From assembly GCF_900182655.1 (NCBI RefSeq), contig NZ_FXTC01000002.1:663752-727751 (forward strand): 64,000 nucleotides of DNA. The letters are read 5' to 3'. This DNA comes from Chryseobacterium rhizoplanae. GTDB lineage: Bacteria; Bacteroidota; Bacteroidia; Flavobacteriales; Weeksellaceae. Both the position numbers and the translations under genes were made by a program. This document shows positions 1 to 8,867 of this stretch, piece by piece. The notes beneath the pieces were generated by a model. It made no database searches. It saw only the letters and a list, made by a program, of their open reading frames with translations, and was not told the DNA's origin. How positions within the stretch are numbered: position 1 is the stretch's first letter; every line of letters begins with the position of its first letter.

Positions 1-1688
1 CCGTTCGGCTGTGTCGTGATATATTTCGAAAAATCAGACAGAAGCGGGGCCGTTCCGTTGCTCCAGTTGTAGAAAATATCAGAGAATTTTGCGTTACGCT
101 CTTTATCTCTATATTTAAAACCATACTTTAAAGTCAGTTTATCAGAAGCATTGATCTCATGGTTGAAAGCTGCTACAATTTTATCCTTTTCCTCTACAAA
201 AACTTTATAGAATTCAAGATCTGTAAATCTCATCTGGGAAGCATCCATCTTGAAGTTCGGATCACTGTAGAAACCAAACAAAGCATCCGGGTTTTTATAA
301 TCTAATTTTCCACCATCCGCTTTCCAGTAAGCTCTTGGGCCATTTCCATGATTGGAAATATAATCAGGATTGATGCCTACACCAGATTGGGTATATTTGA
401 TAACATAGTAAGAATTGTTCTGTTTGTCAGGGATATTTCCATACTTGAATTTGTTGTCGTAATAAGATAAATCCCAGTCGATTTTTCCTTTATTTAATTG
501 ATGAACCGCTCCCAAAGAAACAGAAGTAAGTTTTGTAATCAGTAAATTGTGAATGTTCTGAAGCTCAACTCTCGCTGTATTATTGGCGCTGCTGAACTTG
601 TCAAACCGGATTCTGTGTTTGTAATGGGTTTCGTCATCCGACAATGTACCATACATTCCTTTTAAGTAGAAAGTGGTTTTCGGAGATAAAACATATTCAA
701 AAGCCGTATTGATCCCTGTTGTCTTTCTTACCCCGTTATAATCACGGAGTTCCAGTCTGAAAACACCTTCGTCTCCGCTTCTTCTTGCCTCGAAATTATC
801 TGTAGACCAGTTTCTTATGAAATGAGCAAAATTGAACAAATACCCGAATTTCTTATCTCTTGTTCTTCCTCCATACAAGAATCCAAGGTTATAAACACCT
901 TTGTCAGCTTTTGCATTATATCCGCTTCCAATTGTTGCTTTGAATTCTGTTTTCATTGGAGGCGTTTTGGTGATAAAATTAACACCACCTCCAATTCCGT
1001 CTGCTTCCATATCCGGGGTAAAAGACTTGTTTACATGCACATATGAGATCAATTCCGTAGGAAAGAAGTCGAAAGCTGTAGCTCTGGAAGTTGTTTCTTC
1101 CTCAGCTGTTGGAAGTCTGTTTCCATTGATGGTTGTAGATGCCCAGAATGGCGGAAGTCCTCTCAGGGAAACAAATCTTCCTTCTCCCTGGTCTCTTTCA
1201 ATAGAAACTCCCTGTACGCGCTGTACCGTCTCTGCTGCATTCCTGTCCGGGAGCTTTCCTATTCCGTCTGAAGCAATAACATTGGTAATGTTGATGGCAT
1301 TTTTCTGAAGATTTAATGCTCTTGCTTCTGTATTTTTAAGTGTTCCCGTAACCACTACTTCATCGATGTTTTTTCGGGGCTGAGAAAGTTTGATGATTCC
1401 CAGATCAGCTATTTGTTCCGGTTTCAGATCTACATTGATGTCTGAAGATTCATAACCTATATAGCTTATTTGTAAAGTATATTGGCCCTCTTTGATATCA
1501 TTGATGACAAATTTTCCTTCAATATCAGTTGTTATATTTCTGGATAAGCCTTTTATTTTGACTGTGGCCCCGGGGAGAGGCTGGCTGTCGTCAAGAACAG
1601 TTCCTATAATTAACTGTTTCTGCGCTGAAACACAAACGATGAGACAGACAAAAACAAGGGTAAGTAATTTCTCTAAATTTGTTTTCAT
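1..1688 (-). CDS. TonB-dependent outer-membrane receptor, N-terminal part (cut by window edge)
   Basis: About 562 residues are visible; the C-terminal barrel continues beyond base 1. The start ATG at 1686-1688 is followed by a signal peptide (MKTNLEK then a hydrophobic stretch ending VSAQ). Next comes a carboxypeptidase-regulatory-like (CarboxypepD_reg/CNA-B-type) domain with the motif LPGATVKIKG, then a TonB-box-like region (IDEVVVTGT) and a plug domain (RVQGVSIERDQGEGRFVSLRG; DGIGGGVNFITK). Beta-barrel strands follow. By family it is an energised importer of a large ligand (siderophore, glycan, peptide or similar) powered by TonB-ExbBD. No SusD partner is visible on the 5' side, so the substrate is unknown. 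The family call is secure; the ligand is not. Confidence 0.93.
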   Translation of the reverse strand, partial: MKTNLEKLLTLVFVCLIVCVSAQKQLIIGTVLDDSQPLPGATVKIKGLSRNITTDIEGKFVINDIKEGQYTLQISYIGYESSDINVDLKPEQIADLGIIKLSQPRKNIDEVVVTGTLKNTEARALNLQKNAINITNVIASDGIGKLPDRNAAETVQRVQGVSIERDQGEGRFVSLRGLPPFWASTTINGNRLPTAEEETTSRATAFDFFPTELISYVHVNKSFTPDMEADGIGGGVNFITKTPPMKTEFKATIGSGYNAKADKGVYNLGFLYGGRTRDKKFGYLFNFAHFIRNWSTDNFEARRSGDEGVFRLELRDYNGVRKTTGINTAFEYVLSPKTTFYLKGMYGTLSDDETHYKHRIRFDKFSSANNTARVELQNIHNLLITKLTSVSLGAVHQLNKGKIDWDLSYYDNKFKYGNIPDKQNNSYYVIKYTQSGVGINPDYISNHGNGPRAYWKADGGKLDYKNPDALFGFYSDPNFKMDASQMRFTDLEFYKVFVEEKDKIVAAFNHEINASDKLTLKYGFKYRDKERNAKFSDIFYNWSNGTAPLLSDFSKYITTQPN

Positions 1689-2284
1689 TTTTACATATAT
1701 TAAATTTTTCATGCAAATCACGCTAATAATTTTAATATATATAAATATTTTGTATTAAGTATTATTTAACAAATAGACCCTGTTTGTTACAGCTGTTTTA
1801 CTTTGAAAAGCATTGAATCTGATCTTTGAAAACAGAGCGAAACAGAGATTGATGCTGTTCACATCATGTTTTTAGTAAATATTTCCTTATAATTATGCAA
1901 TAGAAATTGAACCAAAACAGCGATTTTTTAGTTAATATTTCGTTCATTTTAGGACAGTCTGGAAAATTAAAAGTTGCATATTTGTAAACTTTTGTATTGT
2001 CTGGAAATTAGAAATTGAAGGATAATGAGTAAAATGATTATTATTTTAGACGCAAAATTTTAATGATTCAAACAGTATATTTATAAGGAAGCAAAGGGTG
2101 CGACCTTGTCGCTGATGAAGCTTTATCATAAGGTTATACCCTTGGAATGAATCTTCTCAAGAATTGTCATTCTGAATGAAATGAAATGTAATGAAGAATC
2201 TCATACTATTGAATGAAAATAGGATTCTTCCTTCGTCAGAATGACAAAGTCAAATCAAAAACTTTGCGTTAAAAAAATATGCTG
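1689..2284. other. Intergenic region, AT-rich, with an inverted repeat
   Basis: No convincing gene is seen between the receptor and the XRE regulator. It is very AT-rich near 1690-1760, as expected for a receptor promoter region, but I found no clean TAnnTTTG element on the minus strand. The only clear structure is the inverted repeat listed at 2164-2247. Confidence 0.6.
2164..2247. repeat. Inverted repeat of the GTCATTCTGA...GAAGAATC type
   Basis: TTGTCATTCTGA at 2164-2175 pairs with TCAGAATGACAA at 2236-2247, and GAAGAATC at 2193-2200 pairs with GATTCTTC at 2223-2230. The arms form a long interrupted hairpin. Sequences of this type are common dispersed intergenic repeats in Bacteroidota. 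It lies just downstream of the minus-strand XRE gene and could also stop transcription, though it has no strong T-run. Confidence 0.7.
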
Positions 2285-2854
2285 TTATGCAGTATAAAAA
2301 TAAAGGACAAGCATTACACAGCTTTCATCACTGATGCTTACAGGAACGTGAGGAAATTTTCCGTTGAAATACAAAGAATCTCCTTCTTTTAAGATGATTT
2401 CTTCATTATCAATCACATATTTTACTTCTCCTTTCAGAATATATTTGAATTCCCAGGCATCCGTAATGACCTTTTCCCTTTTAGAATTGGGCTCAAGAGT
2501 TAGTAGAACAGCTTCAAACCCTAGGGAATGAAGACTCTTGCTGAAGATATGCATGTATTTAAAACCTTCAGCTTCTACTTCTTTTTCTATGACTTGCTGG
2601 CTTTCTTTCGGAACATAGATGAATTTGGCGTTGGATTTTTTTTCAACTCCTTCAAAAAAATAGCTGGCATCAATCTCAAGAGATTGAATCAGATCTAATA
2701 AAACAGGAAGCGAAGGAATCGTTCTACCATTTTCAATCCTTGAAACAAGACCATTGCTTACATTTGCTCTGAAAGCCAGATCATTGATGGTTAAATTATT
2801 CTTTTTTCTAATATCCTTTAATCTCTTGCCGATACCTATTAAAAAATCGTTCAT
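2285..2854 (-). CDS. XRE-family transcriptional regulator with C-terminal cupin domain
   Basis: The 189-residue protein has an N-terminal helix-turn-helix (about residues 7-62; LKDIRKKNNLTINDLAFRAN, then SNGLVSRIENGRTIPS), the canonical XRE/Cro fold. A C-terminal cupin barrel follows (about 115-185; KYILKGEVKYVIDNEEI, then EGDSLYFNGKFPHVP). This XRE-cupin architecture is typical of small-molecule-responsive regulators such as PuuR/SutR-like proteins; the ligand cannot be told. It is a single gene divergent from the two-component pair. A TACCTTTG -7 element sits about 50 bp upstream. The family call is confident; targets are unknown. Confidence 0.9.
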   Translation of the reverse strand: MNDFLIGIGKRLKDIRKKNNLTINDLAFRANVSNGLVSRIENGRTIPSLPVLLDLIQSLEIDASYFFEGVEKKSNAKFIYVPKESQQVIEKEVEAEGFKYMHIFSKSLHSLGFEAVLLTLEPNSKREKVITDAWEFKYILKGEVKYVIDNEEIILKEGDSLYFNGKFPHVPVSISDESCVMLVLYFYTA

Positions 2855-2902
2855 ACGCTGTGCAATTTAACCTGAATTATTTTTTCATCATTCTATTAAA
2901 AG

Positions 2903-2910
2903 CAAAGGTA
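2903..2910 (-). promoter_or_regulatory. Putative -7 element (TACCTTTG) of the XRE-cupin gene
   Basis: The minus-strand sequence TACCTTTG matches the flavobacterial TAnnTTTG consensus and lies 49 bp before the start codon. No clear TTG at -33 is visible. Confidence 0.5.
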
Positions 2911-3019
2911 ATATTATTCTATAGAGTTTAGGTACAGGAGGGAATCAATTCATTGAAAATTATTATTTGCTACTTGACTCTCTGATATTCTCCACTTTTT
3001 CTCCCCAAGAAAATTTCCC

Positions 3020-3027
3020 TATTTTTG
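3020..3027 (+). promoter_or_regulatory. Putative -7 element (TATTTTTG) of the OmpR-type regulator operon
   Basis: TATTTTTG matches TAnnTTTG and ends 20 bp before the ATG at 3048. Its position makes the upstream in-frame TTG at 2967 an unlikely start, because that would lie upstream of transcription. Confidence 0.55.
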
Positions 3028-3047
3028 TAAAACTCCTTATTTCATCT

Positions 3048-3755
3048 ATGAAAAAAATTATTCTTATCGAAGACGAAACCAGTGTAGTATCTTTCATTAA
3101 AAAGGGACTTCAGGAAAATGGATATGAGATTTCTGTAGCTTTTGACGGGCGTACAGGAGTACAGCTGGTGCAGGCTAATGATTTTGATCTGGTAATTTTA
3201 GACATTATGCTTCCGGAAATGAATGGTCTGGATGTGTGTAAAGAAATAAGAAAAACCAATCAGAGTGTTCCTATTTTGTTTTTAACGGCATTGGGAACTT
3301 CGGAAAATATTGTTCTCGGACTGGAAAGCGGAGGAGATGATTATCTGGTGAAACCTTTCAAATTCATCGAACTGGTGGCACGTGTGAAATCTTTGCTAAG
3401 AAGAAGTAATAACAATGGTCCGCAGGAAATCGCTGAACCGGAGCCGGATAATGAACATGTTTTTCAGTTTTCGGATCTGATGGTGAATGACTATACAAAG
3501 AAAGTAACCCGCGCAGGAGAAGATATTTCTCTTACTTCCACAGAATATAAACTCCTGTTGTATTTCCTGAATAATCCTGAAAAAGTGATTTCCAGAGCAG
3601 AGATCCTGGATGCGGTCTGGGGAGTAAACTATGAGCTGGGGACCAATGTGGTAGATGTATATGTTAATTATTTAAGGAAAAAACTGGATAGCCAGGATGA
3701 TAATAAGTTGATTCATACCGTGATAGGAATGGGGTATGTGTTGAAAAAAACATGA
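3048..3755 (+). CDS. OmpR/PhoB-family response regulator
   Basis: This is a 235-residue two-component regulator. It starts MKKIILIEDETSV; the paired acidic residues (ED) and the phospho-acceptor Asp in VILDIMLPEMNG define the receiver, with conserved Thr/Lys in FLTAL and YLVKPF. A C-terminal winged-helix (Trans_reg_C) domain follows (LTSTEYKLLLYFLNN, then VVDVYVNYLRKKL). The reading frame stays open back to a TTG at 2967, but the ATG at 3048 gives the canonical N-terminus. Only 3 bp separate it from the kinase gene downstream, so the two form a TCS operon. Direct repeats upstream of the gene at 5408 are candidate target sites. Confidence 0.95.
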   Translation: MKKIILIEDETSVVSFIKKGLQENGYEISVAFDGRTGVQLVQANDFDLVILDIMLPEMNGLDVCKEIRKTNQSVPILFLTALGTSENIVLGLESGGDDYLVKPFKFIELVARVKSLLRRSNNNGPQEIAEPEPDNEHVFQFSDLMVNDYTKKVTRAGEDISLTSTEYKLLLYFLNNPEKVISRAEILDAVWGVNYELGTNVVDVYVNYLRKKLDSQDDNKLIHTVIGMGYVLKKT

Positions 3756-3758
3756 TAG

Positions 3759-5177
3759 ATGTTTAATAAAGTCATTACAAATCAGACCAAAACGATGGTG
3801 CTTTTGATGTTAGTTTTTACAGCCATCATATTGTTGTTCAGTGGTTTGGTGTACTTTTCTATCGTTAATTTTTCGCATCAGAGGTTTTATGAGCTGCTGA
3901 AGATCAGAACAGCTACCATTGTTCAGATTGAGAAAAGCAAAGACCATCTCGACCTTCCGGAAAACTATGTGCTTAACAGTTTGAATGATGAGGAACTTCC
4001 AATGGAAAAAGACTATGTTTTTGCCGTTCCTACCGATTCCAATTTTAAAAAAATATCCCAGGAAGTTCATATTCCGGATTATTTTTTTAAAAATATCATC
4101 AGAGAGGGGGAATCCAATTATAATGATGAAGAATTTTATTATATAGGACAAAGCTTCAGGTATGATGATAAAGATTATATCGCGATAGCTTCTGCCAAAA
4201 ACCATTATGTGGTTTATTATCTCGGATTTTTAAAAAGAACACTGATTACGTGTATTGTACTTTCATTATTCTTTAGTATGATCTTCTCTTTTTATCTGTC
4301 CAAAACATTATTCAGGCCCATTTTAAAAATCACGGGAAAAGTAAAGGAAATCAGTTCTGAAAATCTTCATTTAAGACTGGAATCACAGCCTGATAATAAG
4401 GAGCTTAATGAATTGGTAGATACCTTCAATGATATGCTCAACCGTATTGAAACTTCTTTCGAAACCCAGAATCACCTGATCGGAAATGTTTCTCACGAAT
4501 TGAGAACGCCTCTTACATCCATCATGGGAGAAGCCGATGTTGCCCTTTCCATCAGCAGAACTGCCGACGAATACAAAGAAACTCTGGGAATTATTCTGGA
4601 TGAAGCTGAAAAACTGGATAAAAAGATCAAAGCATTATTAATGATTGCCCAAACCGGATTCGACGGAAAGATCCAGAAAATGGATAAGGTGAGAATTGAT
4701 CAGCTTCTTTGGGATGTTATCGAAACGCTGAGAAGAATCGATTCCCGAAACAATATCTATCTGGATATCAGCATGCTTCCCGATAATCCGAAAAAACTGA
4801 AAGTTCAGGGGAACGAGCAGTTATTACATCTCGCGGTAGCGAATATCATCAGTAATGGCTGTAAATATTCTAATTTCCAGCAGGTGAAAGTCTCTCTGGG
4901 AGCCACTAATACAGATGTCTATATTATTGTAAAAGATAATGGTATCGGAATTCCGGAAGTGGAAATGAATAAAATCTACGATCCCTTCTTCAGAGCCTCT
5001 AACACCAATAATTATGAAGGCTATGGAATTGGACTTCCTTTAGCAAGAAATATTGTAAGAATGCATCACGGTGAACTGATCGTGAGTTCACACGAGAATC
5101 AGGGAACAACCGTACAGATGAAGTTCCCGAATTTCTATAGTACAATGAAAGGAGAAGAAATAAATAAGAACCTCTAA
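3759..5177 (+). CDS. Membrane sensor histidine kinase (HAMP-HisKA-HATPase)
   Basis: The 472-residue partner kinase has TM1 at about residues 12-35, a periplasmic sensor region of about 125 residues, TM2 at about 160-182, then HAMP (PILKITGKVKEISSE). The H-box is NVSHELRTPLTSIMGE, the N-box ANIISNGCKYSN and the G-boxes DNGIGIP and GYGIGLPLA. It is expected to autophosphorylate on the H-box His and phosphorylate the regulator encoded just upstream. The organisation resembles CusS/ArlS-like kinases; the stimulus is not apparent. Confidence 0.95.
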   Translation: MFNKVITNQTKTMVLLMLVFTAIILLFSGLVYFSIVNFSHQRFYELLKIRTATIVQIEKSKDHLDLPENYVLNSLNDEELPMEKDYVFAVPTDSNFKKISQEVHIPDYFFKNIIREGESNYNDEEFYYIGQSFRYDDKDYIAIASAKNHYVVYYLGFLKRTLITCIVLSLFFSMIFSFYLSKTLFRPILKITGKVKEISSENLHLRLESQPDNKELNELVDTFNDMLNRIETSFETQNHLIGNVSHELRTPLTSIMGEADVALSISRTADEYKETLGIILDEAEKLDKKIKALLMIAQTGFDGKIQKMDKVRIDQLLWDVIETLRRIDSRNNIYLDISMLPDNPKKLKVQGNEQLLHLAVANIISNGCKYSNFQQVKVSLGATNTDVYIIVKDNGIGIPEVEMNKIYDPFFRASNTNNYEGYGIGLPLARNIVRMHHGELIVSSHENQGTTVQMKFPNFYSTMKGEEINKNL

Positions 5178-5290
5178 TCTGAATTTTTCACTTGTTATTA
5201 GTTTGTTTTGATAATCAGTGCTTTGTGTTGCTTGTTTTATTCTTTTTCAATTTTTTTCTAGAACCATATGAACTTCCGTTAACAATTTTC

Positions 5291-5330
5291 TAATCTCATT
5301 TTAATCTCTTTAATCACATTTTAATTCCAT
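5291..5330 (+). promoter_or_regulatory. Two tandem 20-bp repeats with TAAT boxes, candidate OmpR-type operator
   Basis: TAATCTCATTTTAATCTCTT (5291-5310) is followed directly by TAATCACATTTTAATTCCAT (5311-5330), 16 of 20 bases identical. Each unit holds two TAAT boxes 11 bp apart, the spacing usual for OmpR/PhoB-family dimers binding direct repeats. The block ends 27 bp upstream of the -7 element at 5358, a plausible activator position. The adjacent two-component system is the obvious candidate; this is inference. Confidence 0.5.
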
Positions 5331-5357
5331 TCCAAAGATCTTCTAATTTGGTCGTTC

Positions 5358-5365
5358 TAGTTTTG
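5358..5365 (+). promoter_or_regulatory. Putative -7 element (TAGTTTTG) for the gene at 5408
   Basis: TAGTTTTG matches TAnnTTTG, 42 bp before the ATG. There is no good TTG at -33, consistent with an activator-dependent promoter using the upstream repeats. Confidence 0.5.
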
Positions 5366-5407
5366 TATCATCAAAAAAGATAAACACAATACAAAATAAT
5401 AAAGAAC

Positions 5408-5902
5408 ATGGCTAAAACAATTTTAATTGCAACAGATTACTCTCTTGAGTCATTGAATATATTGAAAAAAGTACTTAAGGAGAAAGATGCCTCAGAAGAT
5501 CAGAACCAATACAATATCCTTCTGACTTCCGGATATGATGCCGGAGATTCTATCAGAGACCTTTTATTCACGACCAAAACATCGGTTTTCAATAAAATCA
5601 GACCTGCAGAATTCTGTGATGCTTTTGGAATTATCAGTAATAAATATCCTCATCTGGTTAACAAAATCATCTGTGATGTCTTTACAGGAAGTTTCCAAAG
5701 AACATTCAATCAATATGTAAAAGCAGAAAATATTGAAGAGGCTTATTATTCTCCATCTATCAAAAGTAAGGGAAAAGGCAAGTTTGATCTGATTCCTTAC
5801 ATCAAAAAATGCAAAGAGCTGCAATCCCATGAAATTACCGTTGAAGTAAGAGAAAGACTTCCGGAAAGAGGAAGACTGGCAGAGATCTTTGTAGAGGTCT
5901 AA
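5408..5902 (+). CDS. Hypothetical protein with UspA-like N-terminus
   Basis: The 164-residue soluble protein is not recognised with confidence. Its first strand and helix (MAKTILIATDYSLESLNILKKVL) resemble the start of universal-stress (UspA) proteins, but the ATP-binding glycine-rich motif of that family is not visible and the rest is not diagnostic. It lies behind the two-component system and is followed after 27 bp by the DUF1275 membrane protein, so the two may be co-transcribed and controlled by the upstream repeats. Function is not assigned. Confidence 0.75.
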   Translation: MAKTILIATDYSLESLNILKKVLKEKDASEDQNQYNILLTSGYDAGDSIRDLLFTTKTSVFNKIRPAEFCDAFGIISNKYPHLVNKIICDVFTGSFQRTFNQYVKAENIEEAYYSPSIKSKGKGKFDLIPYIKKCKELQSHEITVEVRERLPERGRLAEIFVEV

Positions 5903-5929
5903 ATAAAACACAATTTAAAAAAATAAAAA

Positions 5930-6757
5930 ATGTTAAGAAATTATAGTAACAGCAGGACACTGGGAGACAATATCAGGTTGGGGACGCTGACTGCCTTTAC
6001 GGCGGGTACTATAAACATTGCTTCCCTATTGATATTTCTCTCCTTTACATCGAACGTAACGGGACACTACGCTATTTTAGCTGCAGAAATAAGTAAAGGA
6101 AACTGGACACAGGTAGCTGTGGTGGGCGGATGGATCTTTTTATTCTTCTTCGGAAGCTTCCTGTCTAACTTTATTGTCATCAATTTTAATAAGAAAAGTA
6201 AATATTTTGCCCATTCTATGCCCATTGTGCTGGAAATTATATGTCTTCTGTTTGTAGGAGTGTACGGGCAGTTTTATTACCAGAAAACATTAGAAGAAAC
6301 AGAATATCTGGTGGCATTGATGCTTTTCGCTACCGGATTGCAAAATGGTCTTACGGCAAGTATTTCCAACTTCTCTGTGAAAACGACCCATCTTACCGGA
6401 ACAACCACCGATTTAGGAATCCTGGTGTCTATGTTTACACAGAAAAAATACAGAAAAAACGGAGAGCTGATTGGCAGAGCAAAACTTCTGATGAGCATTA
6501 TGCTTGCTTACGTAATGGGAGCGGTATTCTCGGGGTTAACATATTATTACCTGGAATTCAGGGTGTTCTATGTAATCAGTATATGTTTGTTGATCGTAAT
6601 CGGGTATGATGCCTATAAAATTCATATTCGACATTTTAATACAAAATACAGATACAGCAGGATTTATAAAAAACCGAATCTTTTTGCTTACCTGTACGAT
6701 AAAATCCATGGAATTCCTAAAAGAGAGAAGAAAAGAAAGCTTGTCTTTGAGGATTAA
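5930..6757 (+). CDS. DUF1275 (YoaK-like) integral membrane protein
   Basis: The 275-residue protein has about six hydrophobic segments. The start of the domain (LRLGTLTAFTAGTINIASL-like) and the central ALMLFATGLQNGLTASIS followed by TTHLTGTTTDLGILV match the DUF1275/YoaK family, whose hallmark is a TG-rich central segment. The C-terminal about 50 residues are basic and probably cytoplasmic. The family has no established biochemical function. It follows the 164-aa gene in the same direction and is followed by an intrinsic terminator at 6802-6835. Confidence 0.88.
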   Translation: MLRNYSNSRTLGDNIRLGTLTAFTAGTINIASLLIFLSFTSNVTGHYAILAAEISKGNWTQVAVVGGWIFLFFFGSFLSNFIVINFNKKSKYFAHSMPIVLEIICLLFVGVYGQFYYQKTLEETEYLVALMLFATGLQNGLTASISNFSVKTTHLTGTTTDLGILVSMFTQKKYRKNGELIGRAKLLMSIMLAYVMGAVFSGLTYYYLEFRVFYVISICLLIVIGYDAYKIHIRHFNTKYRYSRIYKKPNLFAYLYDKIHGIPKREKKRKLVFED

Positions 6758-6801
6758 AATATAAAACACACTATTAATTTTTTGTATAAACTAGCTGTAA
6801 G

Positions 6802-6835
6802 TGCCCTTATTTTATTATGGAATAGGGGCATTTTT
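6802..6835 (+). terminator. Intrinsic terminator after the DUF1275 gene
   Basis: TGCCCTTATT (6802-6811) pairs with AATAGGGGCA (6821-6830) with one G-T pair, a 9-nt loop and a T5 tail. It ends the 5408-6757 unit. The remaining bases to mutL show only a -7 element. Confidence 0.75.
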
Positions 6836-7045
6836 CCTTAAAAATTAACTTAAATATCTCTGAATGTCTTGTTTTTGTCGTGTTTTTCATAGTTGTTGAA
6901 ATGAAATTTTCGGATTGAAGCAATTAACTTGCTAACGCCCTTCATTACAAACATTAAAAAAATTGATTGGGGATAAACAGGCAAAAATGTTGATAATTAA
7001 ATATTAAATCACGATTTTGGTATTTTAATTCCCGTTTCCATTGAC

Positions 7046-7053
7046 TATTTTTG
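7046..7053 (+). promoter_or_regulatory. Putative -7 element (TATTTTTG) of the mutL operon
   Basis: TATTTTTG matches TAnnTTTG, 18 bp before the mutL ATG. No well-spaced TTG is seen upstream. Confidence 0.5.
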
Positions 7054-7071
7054 TAAGTTGATTTACGTTTT

Positions 7072-8862
7072 ATGTCAGATATTATTCAGCTTTTACCGGA
7101 TCATGTAGCCAACCAAATTGCAGCGGGAGAGGTGGTGCAGCGGCCTGCATCCATCGTGAAAGAACTTTTGGAAAATGCTATTGATGCAGATGCAACGAAA
7201 ATTGAACTGATCATCAGGGATGCCGGTAAAAACCTTATTCAGGTGGTAGACGACGGAAAAGGAATGTCCGAAACAGATGCCCGTATGGCATTTGAAAGAC
7301 ATGCTACCTCCAAAATCAAAGGAACAGAAGATATCTTTAAAATTGCTACAAAAGGGTTCCGGGGTGAAGCGCTGGCTTCTATTGCAGCGGTTTCTCAGGT
7401 GGAGCTCAGAACGAAACAGAAAGACACATCTATCGGCACCAACATTTATATTGAAGGTGGAGTTTTCCAGTTTCAGGACCCGGTTCAGACAGCAGACGGA
7501 TCAAATTTTTTAGTAAAAAATCTTTTTTATAACGTTCCTGCAAGAAGGAAGTTTTTAAAAAATAATAATATTGAATTCAGACACGTAATTGATGAATTTC
7601 AGCGTGTTGCTTTAGCTCATGAGAATCTGGAGTTTTCCCTTTTCCATGATGATGAAGCTGTTTTCAGATTGAGAAAAGGAAGTCAGATGCAGCGTATTGT
7701 GGATGTTTTCGGAAGAAAGCTTCAGCCGCTTTTGATTCCTATCAAAGAAGATATTATCTGGTGTAAACTTCATGGGTTTGTTGCCAAGCCTGAAGGAGCC
7801 AAGAAAGCAAGGGGAGAGCAGTTTCTTTTTGTGAACGGAAGGTATTTCAGAAGCCCCTACTTCAATAAAGCAGTACAGGAAGCTTTTGAAGGCCTGCTTC
7901 AGCCGGGATATGTACCTTCATTTTTTCTTTTTCTGGAGCTCGATCCGGAGAAAATAGATGTCAATATTCATCCACAGAAAACCGAAGTGAAATTTGAAGA
8001 TGAACATCTTATTTTTGCTTTGCTGCGCTCAACCATTAAAAGATCTTTAGGAATTTATAATGTTTCTCCAAGTCTTGATTTCGACAGAGACCCTGAATTG
8101 GATGAAATGATGAATAAACCCATTCCCAGCAAAGGAAATGGGGGAGGAAGTGGTTTTGTAAAAATGCCGGAAATCATTGTAGATAAAGATTATAACCCGT
8201 TCCTTGAAGAAAAAAATGTGGTGCATCCGGAAGAAATTCAGAACCTTACGGAAATGTATCATCAGAATATTACCGCTGAGCCTTCAAAGATCAATTTATT
8301 TGAAGATGAAGATTTTGACGAAGATCTGATGAGGCTTCCGAACGGCTACTGGCTTTTCAATAAAGGAGATGTGACATTGATGCTGGATCTCGGAAGAATG
8401 CACAGGCTATTGGTTTCTGAAGGAAATAAATCTACCAGAAAATCAAACACAAACAGCCATGCCCTTCTTTTCTCTTTGGAATATCATATGAACGAGATCG
8501 AGAAGACAAAATACAATTCGATCAAAAAATATCTTCCGGAATTAGGGTTTGACATGAAAATTGCTCATGAAAGTGTACTTCGAATAGATTCTCTTCCTGA
8601 AGGCTTGAAAGAAACCCAGGCCATGCAATTCCTGGAAAACCTTTTTGAAATCCTGGAATACAAGACAGAAGAAGAATTTTTGCAGTATTACCATAATCAG
8701 TGGAGCAAAATGCAGTCGAAGTCAAGATTTGACTTTATTTATAAAAAAGATGCGGAACAGTTGATTAAAGACTTTACAGCATTAGGCTTCCCGGAATTTT
8801 TACCGGATGGCAAAAGATGCTATTATGAAGTTCCGTTTAATGATTTTAAAAACAAATTTTAA
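7072..8862 (+). CDS. mutL: DNA mismatch repair protein MutL
   Basis: The 596-residue protein carries all N-terminal GHKL ATPase motifs: ELLENAIDADAT (about 31-42), VDDGKGM (59-65), TKGFRGEALASI (93-104) and the NVPARRKFL motif. It couples MutS recognition to downstream repair. The C-terminal dimerisation domain is present, but the usual endonuclease metal-site motif (DQHA-x2-E-x4-E) is replaced by DLGRMHRLLVSE at about 439-450. The Cys-containing motifs near the C-terminus also appear lost (the tail reads FPEFLPDGKRCYYEV). The nicking activity of typical non-methyl-directed MutL proteins may therefore be missing. It is the first gene of an apparent operon with the rhomboid gene 5 bp downstream. 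Confidence 0.96.
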   Translation: MSDIIQLLPDHVANQIAAGEVVQRPASIVKELLENAIDADATKIELIIRDAGKNLIQVVDDGKGMSETDARMAFERHATSKIKGTEDIFKIATKGFRGEALASIAAVSQVELRTKQKDTSIGTNIYIEGGVFQFQDPVQTADGSNFLVKNLFYNVPARRKFLKNNNIEFRHVIDEFQRVALAHENLEFSLFHDDEAVFRLRKGSQMQRIVDVFGRKLQPLLIPIKEDIIWCKLHGFVAKPEGAKKARGEQFLFVNGRYFRSPYFNKAVQEAFEGLLQPGYVPSFFLFLELDPEKIDVNIHPQKTEVKFEDEHLIFALLRSTIKRSLGIYNVSPSLDFDRDPELDEMMNKPIPSKGNGGGSGFVKMPEIIVDKDYNPFLEEKNVVHPEEIQNLTEMYHQNITAEPSKINLFEDEDFDEDLMRLPNGYWLFNKGDVTLMLDLGRMHRLLVSEGNKSTRKSNTNSHALLFSLEYHMNEIEKTKYNSIKKYLPELGFDMKIAHESVLRIDSLPEGLKETQAMQFLENLFEILEYKTEEEFLQYYHNQWSKMQSKSRFDFIYKKDAEQLIKDFTALGFPEFLPDGKRCYYEVPFNDFKNKF

Positions 8863-8867
8863 AAATT

